A DNA stretch of 64,000 nucleotides from CAZRQL01 sp964602415 (GTDB taxonomy: Bacteria; Bacteroidota; Bacteroidia; Cytophagales; Flammeovirgaceae): the NCBI GenBank assembly GCA_964602415.1, contig CAZRQL010000009.1:37291-101290 (forward strand), given 5' to 3'. Shown piece by piece: positions 1 to 7,371 of this stretch (positions are counted from its first letter, which is position 1; each line of letters opens with the position of its first letter). Below the pieces are notes generated by a model, which saw only the letters and a list, made by a program, of their open reading frames with translations, was not told the origin of the DNA and did no database searches. The position numbers were made by a program, and so were the translations under genes.

Positions 1-574
1 ATTGAGAGTAACCCAATTTTTCGGCTATGTCCTTTCGCACCACTTCGGTAGCAGATGCGGTAAGTGCAATACAAGTATGGGCTTGAATGTGAGAGCGGTA
101 GTTTGTTATTTCCAGATAAGGCGGCCTAAAGTCATAGCCCCACTGCGAAATACAATGCGCCTCATCAATAGCCAAAAGACTAATTTTCAAGCCCTTGCTT
201 CTTTGCAAAAATAAATCTGTTTTTAGCCTTTCTGGAGAAACATACAAAAATTTGGCCTTGCCGTAGGCACAAGAATCTATGGCGTTAGCAACTGCTTTGA
301 GGCTCATTCCTGAAAATATGGCCTCCGCTTCTATCCCCCGCCTGCGCAACTGGTGAACTTGGTCTTGCATCAGTGCAATAAGCGGCGTTACCACCACACA
401 CACACCGTCTAAAAGCAAGGCAGGTACTTGAAAACAAATTGATTTTCCGCCGCCTGTGGGCAAAATAGCCAATGTATCCGTCCCCGACAACACCGACTCA
501 ATAATGTCAAGTTGCAGCGGCCTAAATTCATCATAGCCCCAAAACTGTTTAAGGATTGACTTAGGATCTCTCAT
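1..574 (-). CDS. recQ: ATP-dependent DNA helicase RecQ, N-terminal part (cut by window edge)
   Basis: RecQ is a 3'-5' superfamily 2 helicase acting in recombination and repair. The first 191 residues are present, starting at the ATG at 574-572. Visible in order are the motif 0 region (YDEFRPLQ, about residues 14-21), Walker A (LPTGGGKS, 38-45), a motif Ia-like TPLIALMQDQV, the DEAH box in IDEAHCISQWGYDFRP, and ALTASAT (motif III). This covers the first RecA-like domain. The second helicase domain, RQC and HRDC would lie to the left of base 1. The frame is open throughout. It begins 15 bp downstream of the dprA stop on the same strand, so the two are probably co-transcribed. Identity is secure; only the total length is unknown. 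Confidence 0.95.
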   Translation of the reverse strand, partial: MRDPKSILKQFWGYDEFRPLQLDIIESVLSGTDTLAILPTGGGKSICFQVPALLLDGVCVVVTPLIALMQDQVHQLRRRGIEAEAIFSGMSLKAVANAIDSCAYGKAKFLYVSPERLKTDLFLQRSKGLKISLLAIDEAHCISQWGYDFRPPYLEITNYRSHIQAHTCIALTASATEVVRKDIAEKLGYSQ

Positions 575-589
575 ATACTCACAATCGCC

Positions 590-1705
590 CTATTTAATCT
601 TAAACTGCTTGCCCGGTAAGCAAACCACTAACCCTTTGAATTCCATAAGAGTAAGCTGTGATGCCAACTTGCCAACGGGTATGCCTGTGCGTAAAGAAAG
701 CGCGTCTATTTGCATGGTATTGTCCCTGAGAACATTGTAGATTAGCAGTTCTTCTTCATCCAAGTCTTCTGCGGGCATGTTCTTTTTCGGCTCACTCGGT
801 ACTCCTAACAACCCATCCCAATTAAGATTTTTGCCAATCTCATCAAAATCAGCCAACGGGATAGCCAACTTATTTGTGATGAGCTTATTACAACCTTTTG
901 AAAAAGGCTGGTTGATGTTGCCGGGAACGGCAAAAACATCTATCCCATAGCTGCTTGCAATTTCAGCCGTTATCAATGCCCCCCCCTTATGGGCGGCTTC
1001 TACCACTATCACAGCATCTGACATGGCTGCAATAATCCTATTTCTCTGTGGAAACTTAGGGGCATCTGGAGCAGAGCCTATTGTATTTTCAGTCATCAAG
1101 GCCCCGTTGTTGCAAATTTTTTCTGCCAAACGAATGTGCTGAGGCGGGTACACTGTATCAATTCCATTGGCCATAACCGCAAGCGTTTGAATAGACGAGT
1201 CCAAGCAGGCTTTGTGAACAGCGGCATCTATACCATAAGCCAACCCGCTTACCACCAGCATATCATCAAAACCGGCAAGGTATTTTACCAAGTCAGCAGC
1301 GACACTGCGACCGTAATCAGTCGCCTTTCTTGTACCAACTATCGCAATTGATTTCAAAGGATTGGGATTGTAATTTCCCTTAATGTACAGTCTATAAGGG
1401 CTATCCGCAAACCTCTTCAGTCTTTTGGGATACAAAGGCTCATCATAAAAAACCAATTGAACATTTTTATGAGATTCCAATCTCAACAATTCATCCTCAG
1501 CAAATTTCAAGGCTTTTGCAGATGATTGTATTGCTTCGACTGCTCGTTGTCCAATCCCCGGTATCTTTAAAAGTTTGCCCGCTGATGCCTTGAATACTTT
1601 TTCAGCCAATCCCTCGCAGTAACTTACTAAGTGTTTTGCCAGAATAGGGCCGACACCATCAATTTCTGTAAGCGCAAGTTTGTAAAGTCTTTCTTGAGTA
1701 TTCAC
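590..1705 (-). CDS. dprA: DNA-processing protein DprA/Smf
   Basis: DprA binds incoming single-stranded DNA in the cytoplasm and loads RecA during natural transformation. At 371 residues the protein has normal family length. An N-terminal helix-hairpin-helix region (about 10-65, with IDGVGP and IPGIGQ) is followed by the extended Rossmann domain with IVGTRKATDYG (about 122-132), SGLAYGIDAAVH (153-164), FPQRNRIIA and an AVPGN segment near residue 265. A small C-terminal winged-helix (DML1-like) region ends the protein. recQ follows 15 bp downstream. A comM homologue lies at 42.3-43.8 kb, so two transformation-associated proteins are in this window, although many non-competent bacteria also keep both genes. 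Confidence 0.97.
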   Translation of the reverse strand: MNTQERLYKLALTEIDGVGPILAKHLVSYCEGLAEKVFKASAGKLLKIPGIGQRAVEAIQSSAKALKFAEDELLRLESHKNVQLVFYDEPLYPKRLKRFADSPYRLYIKGNYNPNPLKSIAIVGTRKATDYGRSVAADLVKYLAGFDDMLVVSGLAYGIDAAVHKACLDSSIQTLAVMANGIDTVYPPQHIRLAEKICNNGALMTENTIGSAPDAPKFPQRNRIIAAMSDAVIVVEAAHKGGALITAEIASSYGIDVFAVPGNINQPFSKGCNKLITNKLAIPLADFDEIGKNLNWDGLLGVPSEPKKNMPAEDLDEEELLIYNVLRDNTMQIDALSLRTGIPVGKLASQLTLMEFKGLVVCLPGKQFKIK

Positions 1706-1755
1706 AAAGACAAAGCAAACAAGAAGAATATAATTTGCAAAGCCGAATCAATTTT

Positions 1756-1974
1756 TTACTCGTTAACAATCGTTTTAGAGAGTTTGGTTCTATACTTTTC
1801 GTTATCGCTTTGTATCTGGCTGACAAATCGGTTGGTGGCCTCCAACCAAGTAAATATCTCTAAAATCGTGCGCCTTTGATGGGCGCGTATTTGACTTTCA
1901 TTTATATGGAAGTGGTATCCACGGTTTTCATTTTCAACAATAGGAATGATTTTAGAAAATAAGGAGTTTTGCAT
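1756..1974 (-). CDS. Small protein of unknown function paired with a nucleotidyltransferase
   Basis: This is a 72-residue charged protein that I do not recognise. It starts at an ATG 10 bp after the stop of the nucleotidyltransferase gene on the same strand, so the two are almost certainly one transcript. It has no signal peptide or membrane segment. The middle and C-terminal parts (from about residue 28) look helical and rich in K, R and E. A small protein immediately next to a minimal nucleotidyltransferase resembles the layout of nucleotidyltransferase-based toxin-antitoxin pairs, but nothing in its own sequence identifies an antitoxin. It could also be a structural partner. The reading frame is probably real because of its spacing, but this is not proven. 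Confidence 0.55.
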   Translation of the reverse strand: MQNSLFSKIIPIVENENRGYHFHINESQIRAHQRRTILEIFTWLEATNRFVSQIQSDNEKYRTKLSKTIVNE

Positions 1975-1984
1975 AGGTGAAAAA

Positions 1985-2470
1985 TTATATTTGTGAAAGT
2001 TTGGAAAGCAGAGCTATATCGTGATTATCCTGAATTCTATTTGCGTACCGTTTGAGCGCAATAAGGTGATCCAATGAGACTATGTAAACCTTCATGTCTT
2101 CTATGGCTCTCTCCTCTCGGTTTCTCCACAGTTCCTGAAAAGCTATGGGGGTATCTACCAAAACGTCTATATTGATAAAATTTGACCGCGTATTGTAGTA
2201 AGAATAGGCGATCAAATTTTTTTCCGAAATAGCTTGGTAGCGGGCTTTTTCATCTGTAAAAGCGTTAAGGTTTACAGGAATCACAGGTGCGAAGTCAAGT
2301 TCATTTATTATTTTCTCAAAACGTGCAATATTATCAGGTTCAAAATCAATTAGAATGTCAATATCAGCCGTCATTCTGGGAATACCATAAATATTTACGG
2401 CAAGTCCGCCACACACCAAATAACGAACCTCGTTGTCGTACAATGCCTTAAAAATTCTTACGTATTCCAT
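1985..2470 (-). CDS. Minimal nucleotidyltransferase-fold protein (DUF6036/AbiEii-like)
   Basis: This 161-residue protein has the polymerase-beta-like nucleotidyltransferase signature. GGLAVNIYG (about 21-29) is the glycine-rich helix-capping motif and DIDILID (36-42) provides the paired metal-binding aspartates. A further acidic strand, INIDVLVD (about 99-106), would give the third aspartate. The C-terminus (LDHLIALKRYANR, then QDNHDIALL) matches the conserved tail of DUF6036-type proteins. The presumed role is transfer of a nucleotide to an RNA or protein target; the substrate cannot be read from the sequence. It is followed by a 72-residue small gene after 10 bp, and rsmA lies 54 bp upstream on the same strand. 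Confidence 0.8.
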   Translation of the reverse strand: MEYVRIFKALYDNEVRYLVCGGLAVNIYGIPRMTADIDILIDFEPDNIARFEKIINELDFAPVIPVNLNAFTDEKARYQAISEKNLIAYSYYNTRSNFINIDVLVDTPIAFQELWRNREERAIEDMKVYIVSLDHLIALKRYANRIQDNHDIALLSKLSQI

Positions 2471-2524
2471 TTGACTTTTGCAAATACTATTGCACTCTCT
2501 TAAATCGAAAACTGCTAAAAAAAG

Positions 2525-3310
2525 TTACATCGGTACATGTGAAGTTTGTGTTATGTTTTGGATTCGCAGCGTCAACTCAAAAAAATCTTCCACGCCCAAC
2601 TGCTCCGCTCTGAGTGGAGCAAATCGCTCAAATCCCGCTTGGCTCAAATCAACAAATTGAGAAAGCGCGTTTTTGAGCGTCTTACGCCTTTGCGCAAAAC
2701 TCATTTTCACAACTTTTTTATACAATACTTTATCACAAAGCAATTCCTGACGGTTGTTGCGAGTGAGTCTGATTACAGCCGAAAGAACCTTTGGAGGTGG
2801 TATGAAGTGCTCTCTACCCACCGTAAACAGGTATTGAGCATCATAATAAGTCTGTAAAAGAATGCTCAAAATGCCATTTGATTTGCTGTTGGGTTTGGAA
2901 CAAATCCGCTCGCCAACTTCTTTCTGAACCATAAAAACAGCCTGTTTGACAGACTGCTCATTTTCAAAGACTTTAAAAAGAATCAACGAAGCTATGTTAT
3001 AGGGCAGGTTTCCAATCAAGCCAAGTCTTTTGTAGTTTTCCAGTGGTATTTGCAAAAAATCTTGGCTGGTAATTTTGAGACCGGGGTGTCTTTTTTGGAG
3101 GTATTGTATGGATTCTGTATCAATCTCTACCGCTTCAAAATCAGCGTAGCAGCCTTTGGCTAAAATAAAGTCAGTCAGTGCCCCCGTACCAGCACCTATT
3201 TCAAATACTTTGTCGAAGTTTACACCCTCCAATGAAGTAACGATTTGCTCTGCAATCTGCGGAGATTTTAGAAAATGCTGCCCTAAATATTTTTTTGCTC
3301 TAACAAGCAT
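2525..3310 (-). CDS. rsmA: 16S rRNA dimethyladenosine transferase RsmA (KsgA)
   Basis: RsmA dimethylates two adjacent adenines in the 3' hairpin of 16S rRNA late in small-subunit assembly. The 261-residue length is typical. Signatures are KKYLGQHFL at the N-terminus (6-14), the SAM-binding loop EIGAGTGALT (about 37-46), the acidic end of the second strand (EAVEID), and the catalytic NLPYNIAS (about 99-106). The C-terminal helical domain ends with the conserved MSFAQRRKTLKN segment. The start is the ATG at 3308-3310. A TATTTTTG element lies about 20 bp upstream (3325-3332 on the minus strand), but it overlaps a terminator stem and has no clear -33 partner. Confidence 0.97.
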   Translation of the reverse strand: MLVRAKKYLGQHFLKSPQIAEQIVTSLEGVNFDKVFEIGAGTGALTDFILAKGCYADFEAVEIDTESIQYLQKRHPGLKITSQDFLQIPLENYKRLGLIGNLPYNIASLILFKVFENEQSVKQAVFMVQKEVGERICSKPNSKSNGILSILLQTYYDAQYLFTVGREHFIPPPKVLSAVIRLTRNNRQELLCDKVLYKKVVKMSFAQRRKTLKNALSQFVDLSQAGFERFAPLRAEQLGVEDFFELTLRIQNITQTSHVPM

Positions 3311-3325
3311 GATTCAATATTGAGC

Positions 3326-3358
3326 AAAAATAAAGCCGCTCATTTAAAGCGGCTCTAT
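3326..3358 (-). terminator. Rho-independent terminator after the DUF2911 gene
   Basis: A perfect 7-bp stem (AGCCGCT at 3334-3340 pairing with AGCGGCT at 3348-3354) has a 7-nt loop. On the minus strand it is followed by TTATTTTT. It lies 24 bp after the stop codon of the DUF2911 gene and just before rsmA, so it probably separates the two units. Confidence 0.75.
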
Positions 3359-3377
3359 TTTGTTAAAATTAGTTAAT

Positions 3378-4235
3378 TTATTTCTTTTTCCATGCAGATA
3401 TACTACTGGATATCTGTGCTTTGTACACATTATAAAAGCCTGCTCTATCAGCAGGGATTTCGCTACCTATCTTCTCCGCTTCCTGAGCAAAACCAAGGGC
3501 TTCATTGGTCTTACCCTGTTTTGCCAAAATCAATGCTTTAACCCAACGATTGAAAAAATGCTTGTTGTTCATTGATATAGAAAGATTTACCATTTCCATC
3601 GCCTTGTCCATATCTATGTTGTTCTCATAATAGTACATAGCCGAATTGGCATAGGTGTACCACATCCCTGTCATAGTTTTTTCGACTTCAGCCTTGGTTA
3701 TGTCTTTGGTGTTGAATTTGATAGGAAAAGCAACTTGCAAGTATTCCCATCTAAGCAATATTTGTGCTTCATCGTCAGATATTGGCTCAATCATAAAAGC
3801 CAGTCTTTCTTGTATGTCTTTGGTTTTTGAAGGTTTAGCCACAAATTGAACCACATCTAATTCAGGTTTGTGGTTGGTAGAACCCCATTGCCCCTCGTTG
3901 GTGTTAATCACTATTGTCCATTCGTTTTCGCCGGGTATAGTAAAAATGGCGTATTTACCTGCCTTTACTTCTTTGCCACCAATCATGGCATCGTGGCTAA
4001 TAGAAATCCAAGTAGCTGAGTTGGCTCCGGTTCTCCAAACCTGCCCGTAAGGCACGAGTGTACCCCAGACTTGGCGTCCTTTGACAGCAGGACGCGAATA
4101 TTCAATTGTTATTTCACTTATCCCCACTACCTGTTTGATGGTAGATTTGGGGCTTGGCATGGGTAGAGATACCTGTGAAAAAGCCACCGAAACTGTGGCC
4201 AAAATCGCAAAAAGGAATCCAAGAGTTTTTTTCAT
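3378..4235 (-). CDS. DUF2911 domain-containing exported protein
   Basis: This 285-residue protein starts with a Sec signal peptide (about 1-20, cleavage near AFSQ). The DUF2911 domain follows, roughly 27-175, recognisable from the ordered motifs SPKSTIKQ, ITIEYSRPAVKGR, WGTLVPYGQVWRTGAN and the KAGKYAIFTIPGE segment. The C-terminal part (about 185-280) is helical and TPR-like (AMEMVNLSIS, NEALGFAQEAEKIG). Members are exported proteins common in Bacteroidota with no known biochemical role. It is a single gene with its own terminator downstream (3326-3358). The function is unknown, though the family assignment is good. Confidence 0.85.
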   Translation of the reverse strand: MKKTLGFLFAILATVSVAFSQVSLPMPSPKSTIKQVVGISEITIEYSRPAVKGRQVWGTLVPYGQVWRTGANSATWISISHDAMIGGKEVKAGKYAIFTIPGENEWTIVINTNEGQWGSTNHKPELDVVQFVAKPSKTKDIQERLAFMIEPISDDEAQILLRWEYLQVAFPIKFNTKDITKAEVEKTMTGMWYTYANSAMYYYENNIDMDKAMEMVNLSISMNNKHFFNRWVKALILAKQGKTNEALGFAQEAEKIGSEIPADRAGFYNVYKAQISSSISAWKKK

Positions 4236-4298
4236 GTTATCATGTTTTTTTCAAGACGCTAAAAAACAGTCAAAAAATAAATCTGCTGTGAAATAAAA

Positions 4299-5006
4299 TC
4301 ATATTAAAGAGCTAAAATCTTTTATACCAAATAGTTGTGGAACAACAAATCCCTCTGCGTACTTGACTCCAATTGCCTGTCCCCATTCTCTGGCGCGAGC
4401 CTGCAAAAAATCTAAAAACTCAGGAGTAGAAATAAAAGTTTGTTCTTCTGTATTCGCAGGATTGTAAAATTGACTCTCGTAAGCCATAACAGCATCCATT
4501 TTGGTCTGCCAAAAGTCGCTGACATCAAACAAAAAGTCTGGTTGTAAGTAATTGCTTTGAATCCCTTGCAGTACTTTTTTAGGTCTCCACTGTGGGTAAT
4601 CGGTCGTTATTTTCTTCAAACCACTATAAAAACAAGCTTCTACTACCAAGCAAGATGCCCTGCCGTGGTCGGGGTGTCTATCTGAAGGTGCGTTGGTTAG
4701 CACAATTTCGGGCCGATACCTCCGAATCATATCAATCACCAGAAGCCTACTTTCAGGATTGTTTTCAAACATACAATCAGCCAGATAGAGATTATGCCTT
4801 ACCAAGACACCCAAAATAGCCGCCGCCGCCTTAGCCTCTTTTAACCTGGTCGCTGCATCTCCTCTGGTGCCCATCTCCCCCTGTGTCAAATCAACGATGC
4901 CAACTTTTTTGCCTAATGCTACACTGGCGGCAAGTGCCCCACCGAAGGCCAACTCCGCGTCATCGGGGTGTGCCACAATAGCCAAAATATCAAGTTGAAT
5001 GTCCAT
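4299..5006 (-). CDS. bshB1: Bacillithiol biosynthesis deacetylase BshB1
   Basis: BshB1 is a zinc-dependent LmbE/PIG-L-family enzyme. It deacetylates N-acetylglucosaminyl-malate to glucosaminyl-malate, the second step of bacillithiol synthesis. The 235-residue length fits. The zinc and catalytic motif AHPDDAE is at about residues 12-18, followed by TQGEMGTRG (about 41-49) and the second zinc motif HPDHGRA (about 112-118). The C-terminal YAEGF segment is typical of the BshB1 group and separates it from other LmbE deacetylases. The other bsh genes are not in the window. It is transcribed away from the RRM gene, and the 105-bp divergent region between them must hold both promoters. Confidence 0.93.
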   Translation of the reverse strand: MDIQLDILAIVAHPDDAELAFGGALAASVALGKKVGIVDLTQGEMGTRGDAATRLKEAKAAAAILGVLVRHNLYLADCMFENNPESRLLVIDMIRRYRPEIVLTNAPSDRHPDHGRASCLVVEACFYSGLKKITTDYPQWRPKKVLQGIQSNYLQPDFLFDVSDFWQTKMDAVMAYESQFYNPANTEEQTFISTPEFLDFLQARAREWGQAIGVKYAEGFVVPQLFGIKDFSSLI

Positions 5007-5111
5007 TTTCGAGTTTTTTTGATAAAAGTATAAAAAAATTAAGAAAAATGAATTCAGGTATAGTTTTTGTCGTTTCTTTGCAGAGAATTATTTTTTTTTA
5101 GTTTTTTTCAA

Positions 5112-5351
5112 ATGAACATTTATGTTGCAAACCTTTCCTTCAGAACGCAGGAAAGTGAACTCAGGAATGCCTTCGGCCAGTATGGCGAGGTAACTTCAGT
5201 CAAAATTATCAAAGACCGCGATACAGGACAGTCTCGCGGATTTGGTTTCGTCGAAATGGACGATGAAGCCGGTGAGCAAGCCATTGAGGCTCTCGACGGT
5301 GCTACTCTGGGCGGCAGATCTCTAAAGGTTCGCCGGGCTTTAGATAAGTAA
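5112..5351 (+). CDS. RNA-binding protein with a single RRM domain
   Basis: This 79-residue protein is essentially one RNA recognition motif. RNP2 is IYVANL (2-7) and RNP1 is RGFGFVEM (about 40-47). The C-terminus ends with GRSLKVRRAL. Single-RRM proteins of this kind in cyanobacteria and Bacteroidota bind AU-rich RNA and are thought to act in post-transcriptional control. The ATG at 5112 is chosen over an in-frame upstream start because RRM proteins begin a few residues before RNP2 and the upstream stretch is a T-rich leader. A strong terminator follows 84 bp after the stop. Confidence 0.93.
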   Translation: MNIYVANLSFRTQESELRNAFGQYGEVTSVKIIKDRDTGQSRGFGFVEMDDEAGEQAIEALDGATLGGRSLKVRRALDK

Positions 5352-5434
5352 GGTACAGCTATCGGTTTTTTGTTATGTTTTATTTGTTTTAAAATCAAGA
5401 CTTTAGTTACATAGCAAGTTTTCCCAACACTCAC

Positions 5435-5467
5435 AATAAAGCGGACTCACATCCGCTTTATTTTTTT
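5435..5467 (+). terminator. Strong rho-independent terminator of the RRM gene
   Basis: An 11-bp perfect stem (5435-5445 with 5452-5462) has a 6-nt loop and is followed by a T run (to 5467). The core is AAGCGGA/TCCGCTT. The right arm contains the stop codon of the convergent methyltransferase gene (5458-5460). Because the arms begin with A residues, the element could terminate transcription from both directions. Confidence 0.85.
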
Positions 5468-6165
5468 GCAATGATTGCCCATCGAAAAGCCCATCTCCAA
5501 CGGAGCCGGTAAGATTTCCATTCAGACTGGTGCATAATGCTTTGCAGTTCAACCCTTGAAAACCCCCTGAGAACTGAAAGTTTTGCATCGTTTTTTGTTA
5601 GTGGAGAGCGCGAAAATAAATTGGTAAGCACCTCTATACCGTAGTAAGCCAAAGCATTTCGCTCTAAATCATTCACAACAAGCCCCATTGCAGAGTTGTG
5701 GTAAATTGTATTCAAAACAGGGATGAGTTGCTCTTCTGTAAAGTGGTGAAAAAACAAGGTAGCTACAAATATGTCTGCTTTCAACTCTTTAAATTCAGGT
5801 GAAAATATGTTAAGCGTTTGAAAATTCACATCATGAAAAAGTTTATTTTTTTGTTTGGCGTACTCTATAATGTAAGGATTAGCATCCACGCCTAAGCATT
5901 TGACTTTCAAGCCTCTCTTTTTAATTACTTTGCTTACAAGGGTCAATAAAGTTCCGCTTCCACATCCCAAATCAACTATGGTTAATTCCCGATTTGAGGG
6001 AAACATTTCAATTAATTTCTCCACACATTTTATTGTTATCTCATTGCCCCCCAACACTCTATTGATGGTATCTATCTCATCTAAATTTTTTCTCAAATCA
6101 TCGGTATTGAGACTCAGATCATCCATGAGTTCCTGCTCATAGCTGCGTTTTAGAAAATTGGGCAT
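5458..6165 (-). CDS. Class I SAM-dependent methyltransferase
   Basis: This 235-residue methyltransferase has the Rossmann motif I VDLGCGSGTL (about 64-73), an acidic strand-2 end (LGVDANP, about 91-97) and a motif-IV-like region FVATLFFHHF. The N-terminal segment (RSYEQELMDD, then INRVLGGN) matches a group that in Bacteroidota often sits beside type III polyketide synthases and FAD-dependent reductases, which suggests a small lipid or phenolic substrate. No polyketide synthase is present here. Its ATG overlaps the stop codon of the upstream RsbU-like gene by one base (TAATG), implying translational coupling. The substrate is not known. Confidence 0.85.
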   Translation of the reverse strand: MPNFLKRSYEQELMDDLSLNTDDLRKNLDEIDTINRVLGGNEITIKCVEKLIEMFPSNRELTIVDLGCGSGTLLTLVSKVIKKRGLKVKCLGVDANPYIIEYAKQKNKLFHDVNFQTLNIFSPEFKELKADIFVATLFFHHFTEEQLIPVLNTIYHNSAMGLVVNDLERNALAYYGIEVLTNLFSRSPLTKNDAKLSVLRGFSRVELQSIMHQSEWKSYRLRWRWAFRWAIIAKK

Positions 6166-7370
6166 TATTGTATGTTTACCAGACAGGAGAGTAAAGTTAT
6201 GTCATCTGTGTATTCTGATTTCCCTTTGAATGAATTAAGAGAATTGATGAGTTTGACATGAAGTTTTCTGGGGTCGTTTTGGGTATGCTCTAAAAGGATT
6301 TTTTCGATGTTTTGCTCTGCAAAATCCTCTCCTTTTTCATTGTAGGTTTCTGTAAATCCGTCAGTGAAGGCAAAAAAAAGAAACTTCCCCATTTCTTGAA
6401 GTTCACCAACCTCTAAGGCAGGGAGTTGATTAAAGCCTCCTAATATAGTAGTGCCTTTTGAAAGCCTTTCAACGCTGTTGCCAAAAAGAAGATAGGGCGG
6501 ATTGTGCCCTGCATTGATGAACCTGATGTTTTTAGACTTTTTATGATAGGTTAAAAAAAAGGCAGTAATAAAGTTTTCTCCCCGTGCATTTTGTATGACT
6601 AAGGCATTAAGTTGAGATACAATTGTCTTCAGATCGTTAGAAACCTTGGAAAGCGTCCTAAGTCCGGCCTGAAAGTTAGACATCAAAATAGCAGCAGGTA
6701 TCCCTTTGCCTGATACATCGGCTATACAAATCAAAAATTCATCTCTGCCCAGTTCTATGTAGTCGTAGTAGTCCCCCCCTATTTCAAGATGTGGCATGTA
6801 ACTGGCCGTGATTTTAATTTCATCATTGTAGGGCAAGTTTCTGGGAAATAGCATCTTTTGTACCTCATGAGCAAGCGCCAGTTGCGTTTTGTATTCTTTC
6901 TGTTTTTGCTCGCGGCGAACCAATTTCTTGTTTTCTATTGCCACCGCTACTATATTACCTAAAGCCGCAATAAACTCAATCTCAAGATCTTGAATAGAAA
7001 AGGAAGTATCAAAACACAGAAGAATGTAGCAAAGCACTTCAGACTTGTGCTTGACGGGTATTACGTAGTTGAAGTCTGCAAATTGATTTTCAAGAGGTGT
7101 TTTTATGAAGCAAGGTTCAGAAATTTTTAGAATATCATCCGGCAAATATACCCGACTCATGTCGTGGTCTACCGCGTATTGCGCTTTACATATCCAGTGA
7201 TCGTCGTGCATGTAAAGAGCCATCTTAATAACCGCCGTGTTGGAACTAACAATAAACTTAAAAATCCTATACAAATCCGCCTCCGGAAAGTTTGAATTAA
7301 TTGCTTTTATAGCCTCAAAAAGGCCATCAAGCTGTATGTCTCTTATTTTAAGTTTTGTCGTTAGTTCCAT
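6165..7370 (-). CDS. RsbU-like PP2C/SpoIIE serine phosphatase with N-terminal sensor domain
   Basis: This 401-residue cytoplasmic phosphatase belongs to the partner-switching type. The N-terminal region (about 10-155) looks like a GAF sensor. A charged helix (RREQKQKEYK, near 155) links it to the PP2C/SpoIIE domain (about 175-400). Metal-binding motifs are GGDYYDY (about 199-205), DVSGKG, NAGHNPP, FTDGFTET and the final YTDDITL. Family members dephosphorylate an STAS anti-sigma antagonist previously phosphorylated by an RsbW-type kinase. No STAS protein is in the window, but an RsbW-like kinase lies at 33095-33502. The ABC permease gene ends one base before this start, and the methyltransferase start overlaps its stop, so it is the middle gene of an operon. 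Confidence 0.92.
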   Translation of the reverse strand: MELTTKLKIRDIQLDGLFEAIKAINSNFPEADLYRIFKFIVSSNTAVIKMALYMHDDHWICKAQYAVDHDMSRVYLPDDILKISEPCFIKTPLENQFADFNYVIPVKHKSEVLCYILLCFDTSFSIQDLEIEFIAALGNIVAVAIENKKLVRREQKQKEYKTQLALAHEVQKMLFPRNLPYNDEIKITASYMPHLEIGGDYYDYIELGRDEFLICIADVSGKGIPAAILMSNFQAGLRTLSKVSNDLKTIVSQLNALVIQNARGENFITAFFLTYHKKSKNIRFINAGHNPPYLLFGNSVERLSKGTTILGGFNQLPALEVGELQEMGKFLFFAFTDGFTETYNEKGEDFAEQNIEKILLEHTQNDPRKLHVKLINSLNSFKGKSEYTDDITLLSCLVNIQ

Positions 7371-7371
7371 G

